From: CBDCYS01 sp965224215
GTDB taxonomy: Bacteria > Acidobacteriota > Terriglobia > Bryobacterales > UBA6623
Assembly (NCBI GenBank): GCA_965224215.1
Contig: CBDCYS010000019.1
Location: forward strand, 186,001 to 250,000
DNA: 64,000 bases
Direction: 5' to 3'
Part shown: piece by piece, positions 1 to 8,909 of the stretch
Layout of the letters: every line of letters starts with the position of its first letter
How positions within the stretch are numbered: the first letter of the stretch is position 1
Notes under the pieces: generated by a model
What the model saw: only the letters and a program-made list of their open reading frames with translations
What the model was told of the DNA's origin: nothing
The model's database searches: none
Position numbers and translations under genes: made by a program

Positions 1-324
1 GGCCATCAGTCGATTGCGGAAGCTTTCGGGGGCAAGGTCGTCCGCGCGCCCTATCTCATGCATGGGAAGACGAGCCCAATTCACCACGACCGCAAGACGA
101 TTTTCGCCAGAATCCCGCAAGACTTCACCGCGACCCGCTATCACTCGTTGATTGTGGAGCGCGAATCTCTGCCGGGCTCACTGGAAGTCACAGCGACAAC
201 TCCGGACGGGCTCATCATGGGGCTGCGTCATCGTGAATACCCAATCGAAGGCGTTCAGTTTCATCCCGAATCGATTCTTACGAATCCCGGCAAGCGGTTG
301 CTGGAGAACTTCCTGCGGCTTTAA
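1..324 (+). CDS. trpG: Glutamine amidotransferase component (TrpG/PabA type), C-terminal part
   Basis: C-terminal end of a class I glutamine amidotransferase; the gene begins before the window. TrpG feeds ammonia to TrpE for anthranilate synthesis, and PabA does the same for p-aminobenzoate. The frame is open from base 1. It shows GHQSIAEAFGG, which normally follows the nucleophile Cys, then the YHSLIVE segment and GVQFHPESILT, which carries the His and Glu of the catalytic triad. It stops 21 bases before the amidase. The fragment cannot separate TrpG from PabA; TrpG is the likelier reading. Confidence 0.85.
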   Translation, partial: GHQSIAEAFGGKVVRAPYLMHGKTSPIHHDRKTIFARIPQDFTATRYHSLIVERESLPGSLEVTATTPDGLIMGLRHREYPIEGVQFHPESILTNPGKRLLENFLRL

Positions 325-345
325 AGCCGGCGCTGACCTCCGAAC

Positions 346-1629
346 ATGAATGGACCCCCTTTTAGTGATTCTTCCCTTGAAGAGTTGAGCCGCCGGATTC
401 GCGATCGGGAGGTCACGCCGGTCGAGCTCGTCGAGCGCTGCCTCGCGCGCGTCCAAGAACGCGACGACGATGTTCACGCCTGGTCGTACCTGGCGGCTGA
501 CGAAGCTATCGCTCGGGCGAAGAGCCTGACCGATGAGCTGTCATCTCGGCCGCCCCGCAGTGTTCTGCACGGCGTCCCTTTCGCGGTGAAGGACATTTAC
601 GATACGGCGGGGATGCCGACCGAGTGGGGCACGCCTGTGCACCGAGGCCGAGTTCCTACGAGCGATGCCAAAGTCGTAGCGGATCTCTCCTCGATGGGGG
701 CGATCGTGCTGGGCAAAACCCACACGACGGCCTACGCCTATTATGATCCTGCACCGACGAGGAATCCCCACAATCCGGCTCACACGCCAGGAGGGTCGTC
801 AAGTGGTTCCGCGGCCGCTGTGGCTGATGGCATGGTTCCTTTTGCGCTGGGCAGCCAGACCCAAGGATCGGTGCTTCGTCCCGCGTCGTTTTGCGGTATC
901 TGCGGTGTAAAGCCGACTTTCGGTGGCCTGCCGACCGAAGGGGTGATGCCTTTCTCGCCCACGCTGGACCATCCCGGAGCTTTCACGCGGACCGTCAGTG
1001 ACATGGTGTTTTTTTGGCGGTCGCTGAAGGGTGTTCCGGCGGCTAGTGAAGTGCCGACGCGTCTTGGCGTACCGAAGTGGCCGATCGAAGGCAGCTTGGA
1101 TCCCGAGATGGAAGAAGGCTTCGGGCGGTGTGTGGAGCGGCTTCGAGAAAGCGGGTTTTCGATCGACAACATTTCGCTGCCGGAGAGTTTTGCGAAGCTG
1201 CCGCGGATCATTCAGGTAGTCATGAGGTACGAAGCGGCGCGAATTCACGGAGACGATTTCCGAAAGCACGGAAGTACAGTCGGCGCAAAACTGGCGGAGC
1301 TACTTGAGGACGGCTTGACCATCGAGGAGTCGGCGTACAACGACGCCAGGATTGATCTCGGCCAAGCACGTCGAGACTTCGCGGACTTGACCGGGGAATG
1401 TCCGATTTGGGCAACGCCCTCTGCCTTGGGCCCGGCGCCTTATGGGCTCGAGACGACCGGCGACCCGTGTTGTAACGCACCTTTCACGGCAGTGGGAGCG
1501 CCCTCGATCTCATTGCCTTTCGGGAAGGCCGCCAGCGAATTGCCGCTCGGCCTTCAGCTCTCGGCGCCGGCTGGGGACGAGAGTCTCCTGTTGGCCGTGG
1601 CGCAAGGGTGTGAGGATCAGTTGGGCTAG
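346..1629 (+). CDS. Amidase signature family amidohydrolase
   Basis: 427-residue amidase signature enzyme (GatA/AtzE superfamily), which hydrolyses amide bonds with a Ser-cisSer-Lys triad. Visible elements are the catalytic Lys in GVPFAVKD (about residue 82), the Gly/Ser-rich TPGGSSSGSAAA (148-158) with the cis-Ser, and TQGSVLRPA with the nucleophile Ser near 175. The length is near that of small bacterial amidases. It follows the trpG-like gene by 21 bases and may share its transcript. The substrate cannot be told; there is no gatB or gatC nearby, so a role in tRNA amidation is unlikely. Confidence 0.85.
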   Translation: MNGPPFSDSSLEELSRRIRDREVTPVELVERCLARVQERDDDVHAWSYLAADEAIARAKSLTDELSSRPPRSVLHGVPFAVKDIYDTAGMPTEWGTPVHRGRVPTSDAKVVADLSSMGAIVLGKTHTTAYAYYDPAPTRNPHNPAHTPGGSSSGSAAAVADGMVPFALGSQTQGSVLRPASFCGICGVKPTFGGLPTEGVMPFSPTLDHPGAFTRTVSDMVFFWRSLKGVPAASEVPTRLGVPKWPIEGSLDPEMEEGFGRCVERLRESGFSIDNISLPESFAKLPRIIQVVMRYEAARIHGDDFRKHGSTVGAKLAELLEDGLTIEESAYNDARIDLGQARRDFADLTGECPIWATPSALGPAPYGLETTGDPCCNAPFTAVGAPSISLPFGKAASELPLGLQLSAPAGDESLLLAVAQGCEDQLG

Positions 1630-1841
1630 AGAATTGGGAGACCTGGAGCTCACAAGCCTCAGGCCAGGGGTTGGCCGGCGACGCGTACGGAGTATGTCGA
1701 CAAGTTGTTTAGTAAACTTAGGACGATAGAGTTCGTCCAATCCTTTCGTTAGGCCCGAGACGGGACTTGGTTGACAGTGACGGCGATCTGTTTCTCGTGG
1801 GACGCCTAACGGCCGAGAATCTCTTCTGGAGGAGAATTTTG

Positions 1842-2399
1842 ATGGTAGAACAAAAGAAGCGTGCCCAGCGCACGAACAACGTAATATCCTTCCTCGCGGG
1901 ATTGCTCCCGCTTTGTGGCGTAGTGCTGGTTTGTACGCCAGCTTTCGGTCAGTCGACGGCGAAGTCGGTCGCTCCTGCTTCGGGGAGTGGGGCGAGCCAG
2001 ACCTTCACTTATACGATCTCTGATCCTGATGGGTACAGCGATGTTACCCAAGTGCACGTCGCCGTCGTTGAAAAGGGCGTTAACTCAGTCGTAAAAGGCT
2101 GCTACATCCTCTTCGACGCGCCGAGCAACGAGCTGAAGCTGAGAGACGACGCGAACACCGACTGGGTGGGAGCCGCGACCGCCGGCGAACCGGGGACCTT
2201 GGAGAATAGCCAGTGCGTCCTTGATGCTGGGAGTTCCAAGCCCACCTCGGGAACCGACAATCAGTTGACCTTCGGTGTGGCCCTGAGTTGCAAGACCTCT
2301 TTTTCCGGTGACAAACAAAACGGGGTAAATCCTAAGGACACCGACAGCCAGCAGCGGAGCACCCCATGGTCTGTGCTCGGGAGTTGGACAGTTCCGTAA
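1842..2399 (+). CDS. Exported protein with one acidobacterial-type repeat domain
   Basis: About 185 residues. The ATG at 1842 is chosen over upstream in-frame starts because GGAGGAG lies at 1828-1834 and a signal peptide follows directly (basic MVEQKKRAQR, a hydrophobic stretch, then an AFG cleavage site). The mature part begins KSVAPASGSGASQTFTYT and carries paired cysteines in GCYILFDAPSNEL and NSQCVLDAG. This matches the general pattern of a repeat domain common in large secreted Solibacter-type proteins (family knowledge from memory). Here one copy stands alone. Function unknown, probably extracellular or periplasmic. Confidence 0.7.
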   Translation: MVEQKKRAQRTNNVISFLAGLLPLCGVVLVCTPAFGQSTAKSVAPASGSGASQTFTYTISDPDGYSDVTQVHVAVVEKGVNSVVKGCYILFDAPSNELKLRDDANTDWVGAATAGEPGTLENSQCVLDAGSSKPTSGTDNQLTFGVALSCKTSFSGDKQNGVNPKDTDSQQRSTPWSVLGSWTVP

Positions 2400-2811
2400 G
2401 CCAAAGCGTGACGCGAGATCCATCCCTAGTCTCCCGAAGCGAAATCCTCGTTAAGATCCGGAGGTGGCCGGGAAGACCCAGATTGCAGCCATTACGAGCC
2501 CTTCATTCAAAGGCCCGGTAGTGTCGCACGCAGCCTTGAGCTTGCCCTTTCTCCTCCGCTCGCGTTATTGACTTCCTCCCGCAATCTCAGTCGGGCGACT
2601 CCAGGGCTCTGCGCTGGCGCTGAACTTCGTGAAGAGTAAGAGATGCGCAACCGCAGATTCATAAGCGCCACACGGTCAAAGTTGTAGACTGAGGGCGTAG
2701 CGAAGCGACAGAGCTTTTCCACCCGCTCGGTAACCTTTCGCGTTTTCGGCGCGAACCAATTTATAGAAACAGATGTTACAGAGATTGTCGAGACAGATAT
2801 TCTAAAAGCAG
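2400..2811. other. Intergenic region before the dsbD-like gene
   Basis: 412 bases with no convincing gene; the short reading frames on both strands have no ribosome site or recognisable sequence. The last 50 bases are AT-richer and contain three CAGAT motifs (near 2770, 2794 and 2809), probably part of the promoter or leader of the downstream gene. Confidence 0.5.
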
Positions 2812-4794
2812 ATGTCGAGAGGCCATCAAATCCTGTTGTTGCTGCTGCTCATGCTCGTAACAGCGGTGAGCTTCGCCCAAACGAGCAAGCGCAAACCGAA
2901 ATACGACCCTGTCCAGTGGTCGCTCGAAATCCAACCCGCAACCACCTCGCCGGGCAAACGGGCCGTTGCGCAACTGACAGCGACGATCGAAGAAGGCTGG
3001 CGTCTCTACGCTCCCACAACCCCCCCGGGCGGTCCGATTCCCACCGAGCTGACTCTGACGGGCTCTCCGGCTGTCGAGGGCTGGAAAGTCTATCAGCCCA
3101 AACCCAAAACCAAATTCGACGAGAACTTCGGCGCGGAGACGCAGACCTACAGCGACCAGGCAGTTTTCCTTTTCGATGTGACGCTCTCGGATGACGCTGC
3201 GCTCGGGACGGCCGAGCTAGAAGCCAACACGCGCTACAACGCCTGCAATGACCGGCTCTGCCTGCCGCCGGTTCGAAAAACTGCATCCGCATCATTTGCC
3301 ATTGCGGCAAGTTCCACCGAACAGGCCGCGGCAATACCGGCCGGATACATGGAAGCAAAACCCGCGGCGAAGGCGACCACGGTTGCTGCGGTGACACCTC
3401 CGCGCGGGGCTTCCGGCGGCCCCGCAACGAAAGTTCCTTCACCAAACGAAGAAGGGTTTATTGAGTTTGCCGCAGTGGCGTTCGGTTTCGGACTGCTGGC
3501 GATCTTCACGCCCTGCGTGTTCCCGATGATCCCGATCACGATGTCATACTTCGTGAGCACCAACACAGGTTCGCGGCGGCAATCCGTGATCCAGGCAATC
3601 ACGTTCTGTGCTGGCGTGATCATCCTGTTTACCGGTATCGGAGCGGCAGTTGCAGCGCTCGCCGGTCCCTTTGGACTCAGTCAGCTTGGGGCGAGCGTTC
3701 CCGTCAACCTGCTGATCACCGCCGTCTTCGTGGCGTTTGGGTTGAGTCTGCTCGGCGTCTTTGAAATCACCATACCTAGCAGCACCCTCACGTCCCTTAA
3801 CAAGGTTTCCAACCGCGGCGGTTTGCTGGGGACGCTCGTCATGGGGCTGGTGTTCGCGCTGGCATCCTTCGCCTGCACCGGGCCGTTCATCGGAGCACTT
3901 TTGGCCGGCTCGATCCAAGGAGACCTGAGCTGGCCGATCTTCGGCATGTTGATGTTCTCGATCGGTCTGGCCCTGCCATTTTTCTTCTTGGCCCTATTTC
4001 CTGCGTATCTGGCCCGGATGCCCAAGAGCGGCAGTTGGCTAGCGAGGACCAAGATCACCGCGTCGTTCCTGATCTTCGCCGCCGCCTTGAAATACCTCAG
4101 CAACGTCGACCAGGTCCATCAGTGGTACATTCTGACCCGCGAGCGTTATCTGGCCGTCTGGATCGTACTTTTGGCAATGGCCGGTTTCTACCTTTTAGGA
4201 ATGCTGCGAATCGGAGACGAGGAAACCGGCTCGGTCGGTGCGGGACGGCTGGGAATCGGCGGGCTGTTCCTCGTCGTGGCGGTAAGCTTGATTCCTGGGA
4301 TGTTCGGCGCGAGGTTGGGCGAGATCGACGCCTACGTCCCGTCGCCGGAATACTCCGGTTTGACGAATGTTGGATTCGGTGCCGCCGCCGACAGCAACAA
4401 GTGGATCAAGGACGATTACGCCAAAGCTCTGGAGCTGGCCCGAGAGACCGGCAAACCCGTGCTCATCAGCTTCACCGGCTACACTTGCACCAACTGCCAC
4501 TGGATGAAGGCCAATATGTTTACCCGGCCTCCAATCGCCGATGTCCTGAAAGGGCTGGTCCTGCTCGAACTCTACACCGACGGCGTCGGCGAAGTCTCCC
4601 AAGCCAACCAGCAAATGCAGCTTAACGGGCACGGAACCGTCGCCATCCCTTTCTACGCCATCATCCGGCCTGATGAAAGCGTCATCGCCGAGTTCCCCGG
4701 ACGAACGCGCGATACCGAAGAATTCCTCCAATTCCTCACTTCGGGCGGAACGACTCAGCTTACAGACGCTGGTGGTAGGGTCCTGGCCCCCTGA
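2812..4794 (+). CDS. dsbD: DsbD-type thiol:disulfide interchange protein
   Basis: 660-residue inner-membrane reductant conduit carrying electrons from cytoplasmic thioredoxin to periplasmic thiol proteins. A signal peptide (LLLLLLMLVTAVSFA) leads into an N-terminal DsbD-alpha-like domain with the Cys pair in CNDRLCLPP. The membrane domain has FTPCVFPMIPITMSYF and FACTGPFIGALL, which carry the two transmembrane cysteines. The C-terminal thioredoxin fold has TCTNCHWMK, a CxxC active site, near residue 562. This is the complete three-domain layout. No clear ribosome site precedes the ATG. Confidence 0.92.
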   Translation: MSRGHQILLLLLLMLVTAVSFAQTSKRKPKYDPVQWSLEIQPATTSPGKRAVAQLTATIEEGWRLYAPTTPPGGPIPTELTLTGSPAVEGWKVYQPKPKTKFDENFGAETQTYSDQAVFLFDVTLSDDAALGTAELEANTRYNACNDRLCLPPVRKTASASFAIAASSTEQAAAIPAGYMEAKPAAKATTVAAVTPPRGASGGPATKVPSPNEEGFIEFAAVAFGFGLLAIFTPCVFPMIPITMSYFVSTNTGSRRQSVIQAITFCAGVIILFTGIGAAVAALAGPFGLSQLGASVPVNLLITAVFVAFGLSLLGVFEITIPSSTLTSLNKVSNRGGLLGTLVMGLVFALASFACTGPFIGALLAGSIQGDLSWPIFGMLMFSIGLALPFFFLALFPAYLARMPKSGSWLARTKITASFLIFAAALKYLSNVDQVHQWYILTRERYLAVWIVLLAMAGFYLLGMLRIGDEETGSVGAGRLGIGGLFLVVAVSLIPGMFGARLGEIDAYVPSPEYSGLTNVGFGAAADSNKWIKDDYAKALELARETGKPVLISFTGYTCTNCHWMKANMFTRPPIADVLKGLVLLELYTDGVGEVSQANQQMQLNGHGTVAIPFYAIIRPDESVIAEFPGRTRDTEEFLQFLTSGGTTQLTDAGGRVLAP

Positions 4795-4839
4795 GTGCTA
4801 GGGATTTCTACAAATTTCAATCTGCCCTTGCTTCCTGTA

Positions 4840-4924
4840 GGATTCTCGTGACGCCCGGTTAGGATCTTTGTGAAGTCCGTTCGGATTTGGTAACGCCTCA
4901 GCTGGATTCTCGTAACTTTGGGAA
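4840..4924. repeat. Degenerate 21-22 bp tandem repeats
   Basis: Four units, each starting GGAT, begin at 4840, 4862, 4883 and 4904 (spacing 22, 21, 21). Units one and four share GGATTCTCGTRAC; the middle two are more diverged. They fill the gap between the dsbD-like and DUF2062 genes. Role unknown. Confidence 0.5.
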
Positions 4925-4930
4925 CCTGAT

Positions 4931-5554
4931 GTGTGTGGTCGCCGTCGGAATACTATTCTGCCGAGGCCACTCAACGCCCCGTGCAGCGAGAAACGACAAG
5001 TGCAGACCGCGATCCAATCCAGCACTACCCAGCTCGACACACCTCAGCTCACGCCCGCCCAACCCAGCTCCGGGCGGGCCCAGCGAGCTTATCGCTGGAT
5101 CACGCTGAAATGCCGCGCTGTTTTCCGCGAGAACGCTTCCCCGTCCCGGACAGCCATCGGTTTCGCGATCGGGTCGTTCATCGGCGTGTTTCCCAGTTTC
5201 TTGATCGGGTCGCCGCTCGCGTTCTTCCTGGCAAGCCGCTTTGGCTTGAATAAAGCCGCCGCGGTGTCCGGCACCTTTCTGATGAATCCCTTTACCGCTC
5301 CGGTTTTCTATTCGATCAGCACATGGGTCGGGGCCAGCGTGATGGGCGAGGATCATCAATTGACCCAGGTCGAGGGCGTGTTCCAGCAGCTTCGCTATTT
5401 CGGGCTGGCGTTCTTGGTTGGCAACACTCTGTTCGCGCTGGCGGTCGCGGCCCTCGGAGGCACGGTGATGTTCTGGGTAGCCACGAGCCTGAGCCGAAAT
5501 CGCCTGCATGACAGCGATTCTCAGGTTCGATCCGGCCAACCGGAATCGCCATAA
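4931..5554 (+). CDS. DUF2062 domain membrane protein
   Basis: Up to 207 residues with a DUF2062 core: GFAIGSFIGVFPSFLIGSPL, then KAAAVSGTFLMNPFTAP, followed by two more hydrophobic segments. DUF2062 proteins are small inner-membrane proteins of unknown biochemical function, some linked to envelope lipid handling. The start is uncertain: the open frame begins with GTG at 4931, but the first 50 residues are low in conserved sequence, and a GTG near 5000 is equally possible. It stands alone between the dsbD-like gene and a lipoprotein. Confidence 0.75.
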   Translation: MCGRRRNTILPRPLNAPCSEKRQVQTAIQSSTTQLDTPQLTPAQPSSGRAQRAYRWITLKCRAVFRENASPSRTAIGFAIGSFIGVFPSFLIGSPLAFFLASRFGLNKAAAVSGTFLMNPFTAPVFYSISTWVGASVMGEDHQLTQVEGVFQQLRYFGLAFLVGNTLFALAVAALGGTVMFWVATSLSRNRLHDSDSQVRSGQPESP

Positions 5555-5645
5555 TAAGAGGAGGCTTGGCTGCGGCGCCGCCCGACGACGGTTTCGTCCT
5601 GAATGAGGTTCGCGCCGAGCCAGCCAAATTGCTACGGAGGAAAAA

Positions 5646-6317
5646 GTTACGAAGAATCGGTTTTTTCTGTATCTGTTGACAGCCGCACTCGCCACGGTGC
5701 TGATCGGATGCGAGTCGGCCATGCTGGAAGGGGACAGCGCCGCCAATGGCGAGGAGGGTTCGTCGGGTGTCGCCAGCTCGCCCGGCAAGCCCCTGATGAA
5801 GGCCACGACGCTCGAACCGGGTACGGCGCTTCATGTCCGGACCACCAACGCTCTATCCACAGCCAGCGTGAAAACCGGGGAAGCATTCGCCGCGACGCTC
5901 GAAGAGCCGATCGTTGACGGAACTTGGGTGATCGCCACGAAAGGCTCCACCGTGCGAGGCGTCATCGCCAACGCCGATCCGGGTGGGAAGGTCAAGGGTG
6001 TCGCCAGCCTGTCGGTTCGATTGACCCAGATTCAAACCGCCGACGGTCAAAACATCGACATCTCGACGAATACTCGCGGCGTTCAGGCCAAATCAAGCCA
6101 GAAAAAGGACGCGACAAAAGTTGGAATCGCGAGCGGCGTCGGCGCCGCCATTGGCGCCATCGTCGGCGGGGGCAAGGGAGCCGCCATCGGAGCCGGAGCC
6201 GGAGCCGGCGCGGGGACAGCGGCGGTTGTAACGACCCGAGGCGACGCAGCCGTCATCGGCAGCGAGTCCGTATTGACGTTCGAGCTAACCGAGCCGGTCC
6301 GGATTCAGAAGAACTAG
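5646..6317 (+). CDS. Glycine-zipper lipoprotein, start codon unclear
   Basis: The frame gives a classical lipoprotein leader, TKNRFFLYLLTAALATVL, ending in a lipobox IGC. A ribosome site ACGGAGG lies at 5634-5640, pointing to a start at about 5646, but the codon there is GTT, not a standard start; the first usable one is TTG at 5676, inside the leader. The mature part has a beta-rich region (residues 50-130) and a glycine zipper, GVGAAIGAIVGGGKGAAIG, then a C-terminal strand region. Such proteins are often periplasmic and envelope-associated. Function unknown. Confidence 0.7.
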   Translation, partial: VTKNRFFLYLLTAALATVLIGCESAMLEGDSAANGEEGSSGVASSPGKPLMKATTLEPGTALHVRTTNALSTASVKTGEAFAATLEEPIVDGTWVIATKGSTVRGVIANADPGGKVKGVASLSVRLTQIQTADGQNIDISTNTRGVQAKSSQKKDATKVGIASGVGAAIGAIVGGGKGAAIGAGAGAGAGTAAVVTTRGDAAVIGSESVLTFELTEPVRIQKN

Positions 6318-6721
6318 CGTAGTGGCCAATCAGACCGCAACTTATCGTGAGTCGCCTCCTTGCCAGACGGAGGAGTGCGAGAGACCGTGCGGCCCAAATA
6401 CGGAACCTGATGCGGGCGATCGAGCCGCGTTCACGCGGCTTGGTGTTCCTTAGGCCAGCCGTTTACGGCTGGTGGGCCCCTGGCTCGCGCAGGATACACC
6501 CTCGGGTAGCCCTGCCGCAACGAACTAGGCGGCCGGTGTCAAGAGGCGATAGAAATGTCCCCGGCGACCGGAAGTCTCCGGAGCAGAAAGGATCCTCTGC
6601 GATGGCCGACCCTCTCGCTTGCCGAAGCCTTTCCGACGTATCCTAGACTGAAAAGGATTCTTCGTTGGATTGACGGATTGAAACAGATTGACTGACTGAA
6701 ACAGTCAAAGGAGGGACACAT
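6318..6721. other. Intergenic region and leader of the oxidoreductase gene
   Basis: 404 bases. No supported gene. The last 53 bases carry the tandem 18-bp repeat listed separately and a strong ribosome site AAAGGAGGG at 6707-6715, so a long untranslated leader or promoter region is likely. Confidence 0.5.
6669..6704 (+). repeat. Tandem 18-bp repeat in a gene leader
   Basis: Two adjacent 18-base units, ATTGACGGATTGAAACAG (6669-6686) and ATTGACTGACTGAAACAG (6687-6704), lie directly before the ribosome site of the Tat-exported oxidoreductase. They could be an operator or a replication-slippage duplication. Confidence 0.6.
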
Positions 6722-8083
6722 ATGTCTTCACACAGTCGGCGCAATTTTCTGAAGGGTTCGGCCGGGCTGGCGGCAGCCGGCTCGGCGGCCGCTGCAACGG
6801 TGGCTGCGACAACAGCGGCCTCATCGTCTCGCATCATTGGGGCTAATGACCGCATTCGAGTCGGACTAATCGGCTGCGGGGGCATGGGTCGCGGAGATTT
6901 GCGCGACGCTCTTCGAGTCAAGAATGTCGAGTGCGTGGCTCTCTGTGACGTCGATAAGGCGCAGATCGAAGAGACCGCCGACAAAGTTGTCAGCCGGGCG
7001 GGTCAGAAGGCGGACCTGCACACGCAGGACTTTCGTCGCGTAATCGATCGCGACGACATTGACGCGGTGATCGTCGCTACTCCTGATCACTGGCACGCCT
7101 ACATTACCGTCGAAGCTTGCAAGTCAGGCAAAGACGTCTACGTCGAAAAACCGCTCAGCCTGACCATTCCCGAGGGACGCGTCATGGTCGACGTGGCGCG
7201 CAAACACAAACGCGTCGTTCAGATGGGAACGCAGCAGCGCAGCGCCGAACACTACACCGACGCGGTGAATTACGTCAAGAGCGGCAAGCTCGGCAAGATT
7301 CGCTCGGTGCGCACCTGGGTCTACCTGGACAGGAAAGGCGAGACGCCGGTCAAGCCCGAAGGCCGGGTGCCCGACGGCGTCGACTACGACATGTGGCTCG
7401 GACCGGCTCCGAACCGGCCCTTCAACGAAAACCGCTTTCATTTTTCCTTCCGCTGGTATTGGGACTACTGCGGCGGGCTCATGACCGATAGGGGAGCTCA
7501 CATGATCGACATTGCCAACTGGGCGATGGACGTCAAAGCACCGACCTCGGCAATGTCGGTGGGCGGCAAGTACGGCTATCCCGACGACGCCACGGAAACG
7601 CCGGATACGCAGCAAGTCATGTGGCAATTTCCGTCCTTCAGCATGATTTGGGAGCACGCCCTGGGCGTTGGCCGTGGTCCGGAAGCGAGAGAGCACGGAG
7701 TCCAGTTCCACGGCAATGACGGCGTGCTCGTCATCGACTGGCAGGGGTGGGAAGTCTATCCCGAAACGGACCAGCTTGACTTCAAGAAGGTCAGGACGAA
7801 CCGCTCGGCGGGACAAGCTCGACAGCACGTTCGCGGGGACAAGCTCGACTATCATCTCACGCATGTCGAGAATTTCCTGGATTGCATACGCAGCCGGGAA
7901 AGGCCGCGCTCCGACGTCGAGATCGGACACAACTCGATGATCGCCTGCCACCTCGGCAACCTGGCCTACCGCCTGGGCCGAAGAGTTGACTGGGACGTTG
8001 AAAACGAGCGGATCGTCAACGATTCCGAAGCCGAAAAGCTCATTCGCCGCGAGTATCGGCGGCCCTGGAAGCTGGAGGCGTAA
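6722..8083 (+). CDS. Tat-exported Gfo/Idh/MocA family oxidoreductase
   Basis: 453-residue NAD(P)-dependent oxidoreductase of the Gfo/Idh/MocA family, which acts on sugars, inositols and related polyols. The N-terminus is a Tat signal (SRRNFLKGSAGLAAAG), so the folded, cofactor-loaded enzyme is exported. The Rossmann region has VGLIGCGGMGRGD near residue 45, and the family motif VEKPLSL lies near 142. The C-terminal half is the family alpha/beta domain. Start fixed by AAAGGAGGG at 6707-6715. Exported members with twin-arginine leaders are abundant in Acidobacteriota and Planctomycetota. Substrate unknown. Confidence 0.9.
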   Translation: MSSHSRRNFLKGSAGLAAAGSAAAATVAATTAASSSRIIGANDRIRVGLIGCGGMGRGDLRDALRVKNVECVALCDVDKAQIEETADKVVSRAGQKADLHTQDFRRVIDRDDIDAVIVATPDHWHAYITVEACKSGKDVYVEKPLSLTIPEGRVMVDVARKHKRVVQMGTQQRSAEHYTDAVNYVKSGKLGKIRSVRTWVYLDRKGETPVKPEGRVPDGVDYDMWLGPAPNRPFNENRFHFSFRWYWDYCGGLMTDRGAHMIDIANWAMDVKAPTSAMSVGGKYGYPDDATETPDTQQVMWQFPSFSMIWEHALGVGRGPEAREHGVQFHGNDGVLVIDWQGWEVYPETDQLDFKKVRTNRSAGQARQHVRGDKLDYHLTHVENFLDCIRSRERPRSDVEIGHNSMIACHLGNLAYRLGRRVDWDVENERIVNDSEAEKLIRREYRRPWKLEA

Positions 8084-8169
8084 GACAGGGCGGGCTGCGC
8101 GTGGCAGAACACCTGGAAAGCAGATCAGAGTCCCGGACGTAAGCCTGGGGTCAAGCTCGCTTGTTCGGT

Positions 8170-8568
8170 TCAGACCCAATTTTCCAGAGCCAAGTTGGGG
8201 ACCCTTTGGAATTCGCGCGTGTTGTTCGTGACAACAGTCAATCCGCGGTAAAGCGCTTGCGAGGCGATCATTAAGTCCAGCGACCCGATAGGAGTTCCCA
8301 ATCGCTCCAGCTGCGCGCGTAGCGGGCCGTAGGCTCGCGAGTCCCCGGCTTCAAACGGCACGGTCTCGAATGGCAGAAGGACGCGATCAAGGGCCCGCCG
8401 GTTTTGTTCGGGTAGCTGGCTTTTCGCGACGCCATATTCGAGTTCGGCCTGCGTCACGGCGGAGATGGCAAGCTCACCCAAGGGATGAAGGCGAAACTTG
8501 GCCATTATCGTCGGGGGTTTCCGCTTGATCAAATAAATACAGATATTCGTATCAAGGAGATACTTCAT
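8170..8568 (-). CDS. vapC: VapC-type PIN-domain toxin
   Basis: 132-residue PIN-domain ribonuclease toxin. The first acidic residue lies in MKYLLDTNICIYLI, a conserved Glu in TQAELEYGVAKS, and the later acidic cluster in GSLDLMIASQA, the usual VapC arrangement for metal-dependent RNA cleavage, often of tRNA. Its start overlaps the end of the antitoxin gene by four bases, so the two are translationally coupled. Length is standard. Confidence 0.92.
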   Translation of the reverse strand: MKYLLDTNICIYLIKRKPPTIMAKFRLHPLGELAISAVTQAELEYGVAKSQLPEQNRRALDRVLLPFETVPFEAGDSRAYGPLRAQLERLGTPIGSLDLMIASQALYRGLTVVTNNTREFQRVPNLALENWV

Positions 8569-8798
8569 TCAAAAGCGTCATCTCGTATCTGCATGGGAGG
8601 CTGCTCGCGTTCTTCCATGAAATCACTGGAAAACTCGCTCAGGCTTTCAAAAAGGGTCTCCCAAGCGCCCTCCACAGGGAGCAGCACGACTGCGTCACCA
8701 ACTTTCTTGACGTAGACTTCCTTTCCCGGTAGTCGATACGCTTTTGGTAGCCGAACAGCCTGGCTCTGTCCGTTCTTGAATAATTTGGCGATGTCCAT
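8565..8798 (-). CDS. vapB: VapB-type antitoxin
   Basis: 77-residue antitoxin of the VapB (SpoVT/AbrB-like) family. The N-terminal swapped-hairpin DNA-binding fold is visible as AKLFKNGQSQAVRLP; the acidic C-terminal part binds VapC. It lies directly upstream of vapC and overlaps it by four bases. A perfect AT-rich palindrome 40 bases upstream is the likely operator for autorepression. Confidence 0.92.
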   Translation of the reverse strand: MDIAKLFKNGQSQAVRLPKAYRLPGKEVYVKKVGDAVVLLPVEGAWETLFESLSEFSSDFMEEREQPPMQIRDDAFE

Positions 8799-8836
8799 CC
8801 GATATACGTCTAACTGGCAAGAAAGTCTATACCAAG

Positions 8837-8846
8837 AGTATATACT
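8837..8846. promoter_or_regulatory. Palindromic site upstream of vapBC
   Basis: Perfect 10-base palindrome AGTATATACT in an AT-rich stretch 39 bases upstream of vapB, which is transcribed leftward. It fits an operator for VapB autorepression overlapping a promoter -10 region. Inference from position and symmetry only. Confidence 0.45.
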
Positions 8847-8909
8847 TATGCGCCAGTTTCGGGAAGCGGAGGTCGATTAGCACGACTAGCAAGAGGTAGC
8901 AACGGTCGG

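Noticed and set aside
4800..4930. CRISPR-like array between the dsbD-like and DUF2062 genes
   Set aside because: The units are degenerate, only 21-22 bases long and directly adjacent with no spacers; no cas gene is in the window.
6347..6646. Open frame of 99 codons after the lipoprotein gene
   Set aside because: Arg-rich, no ribosome site and no conserved sequence; treated as noncoding leader.
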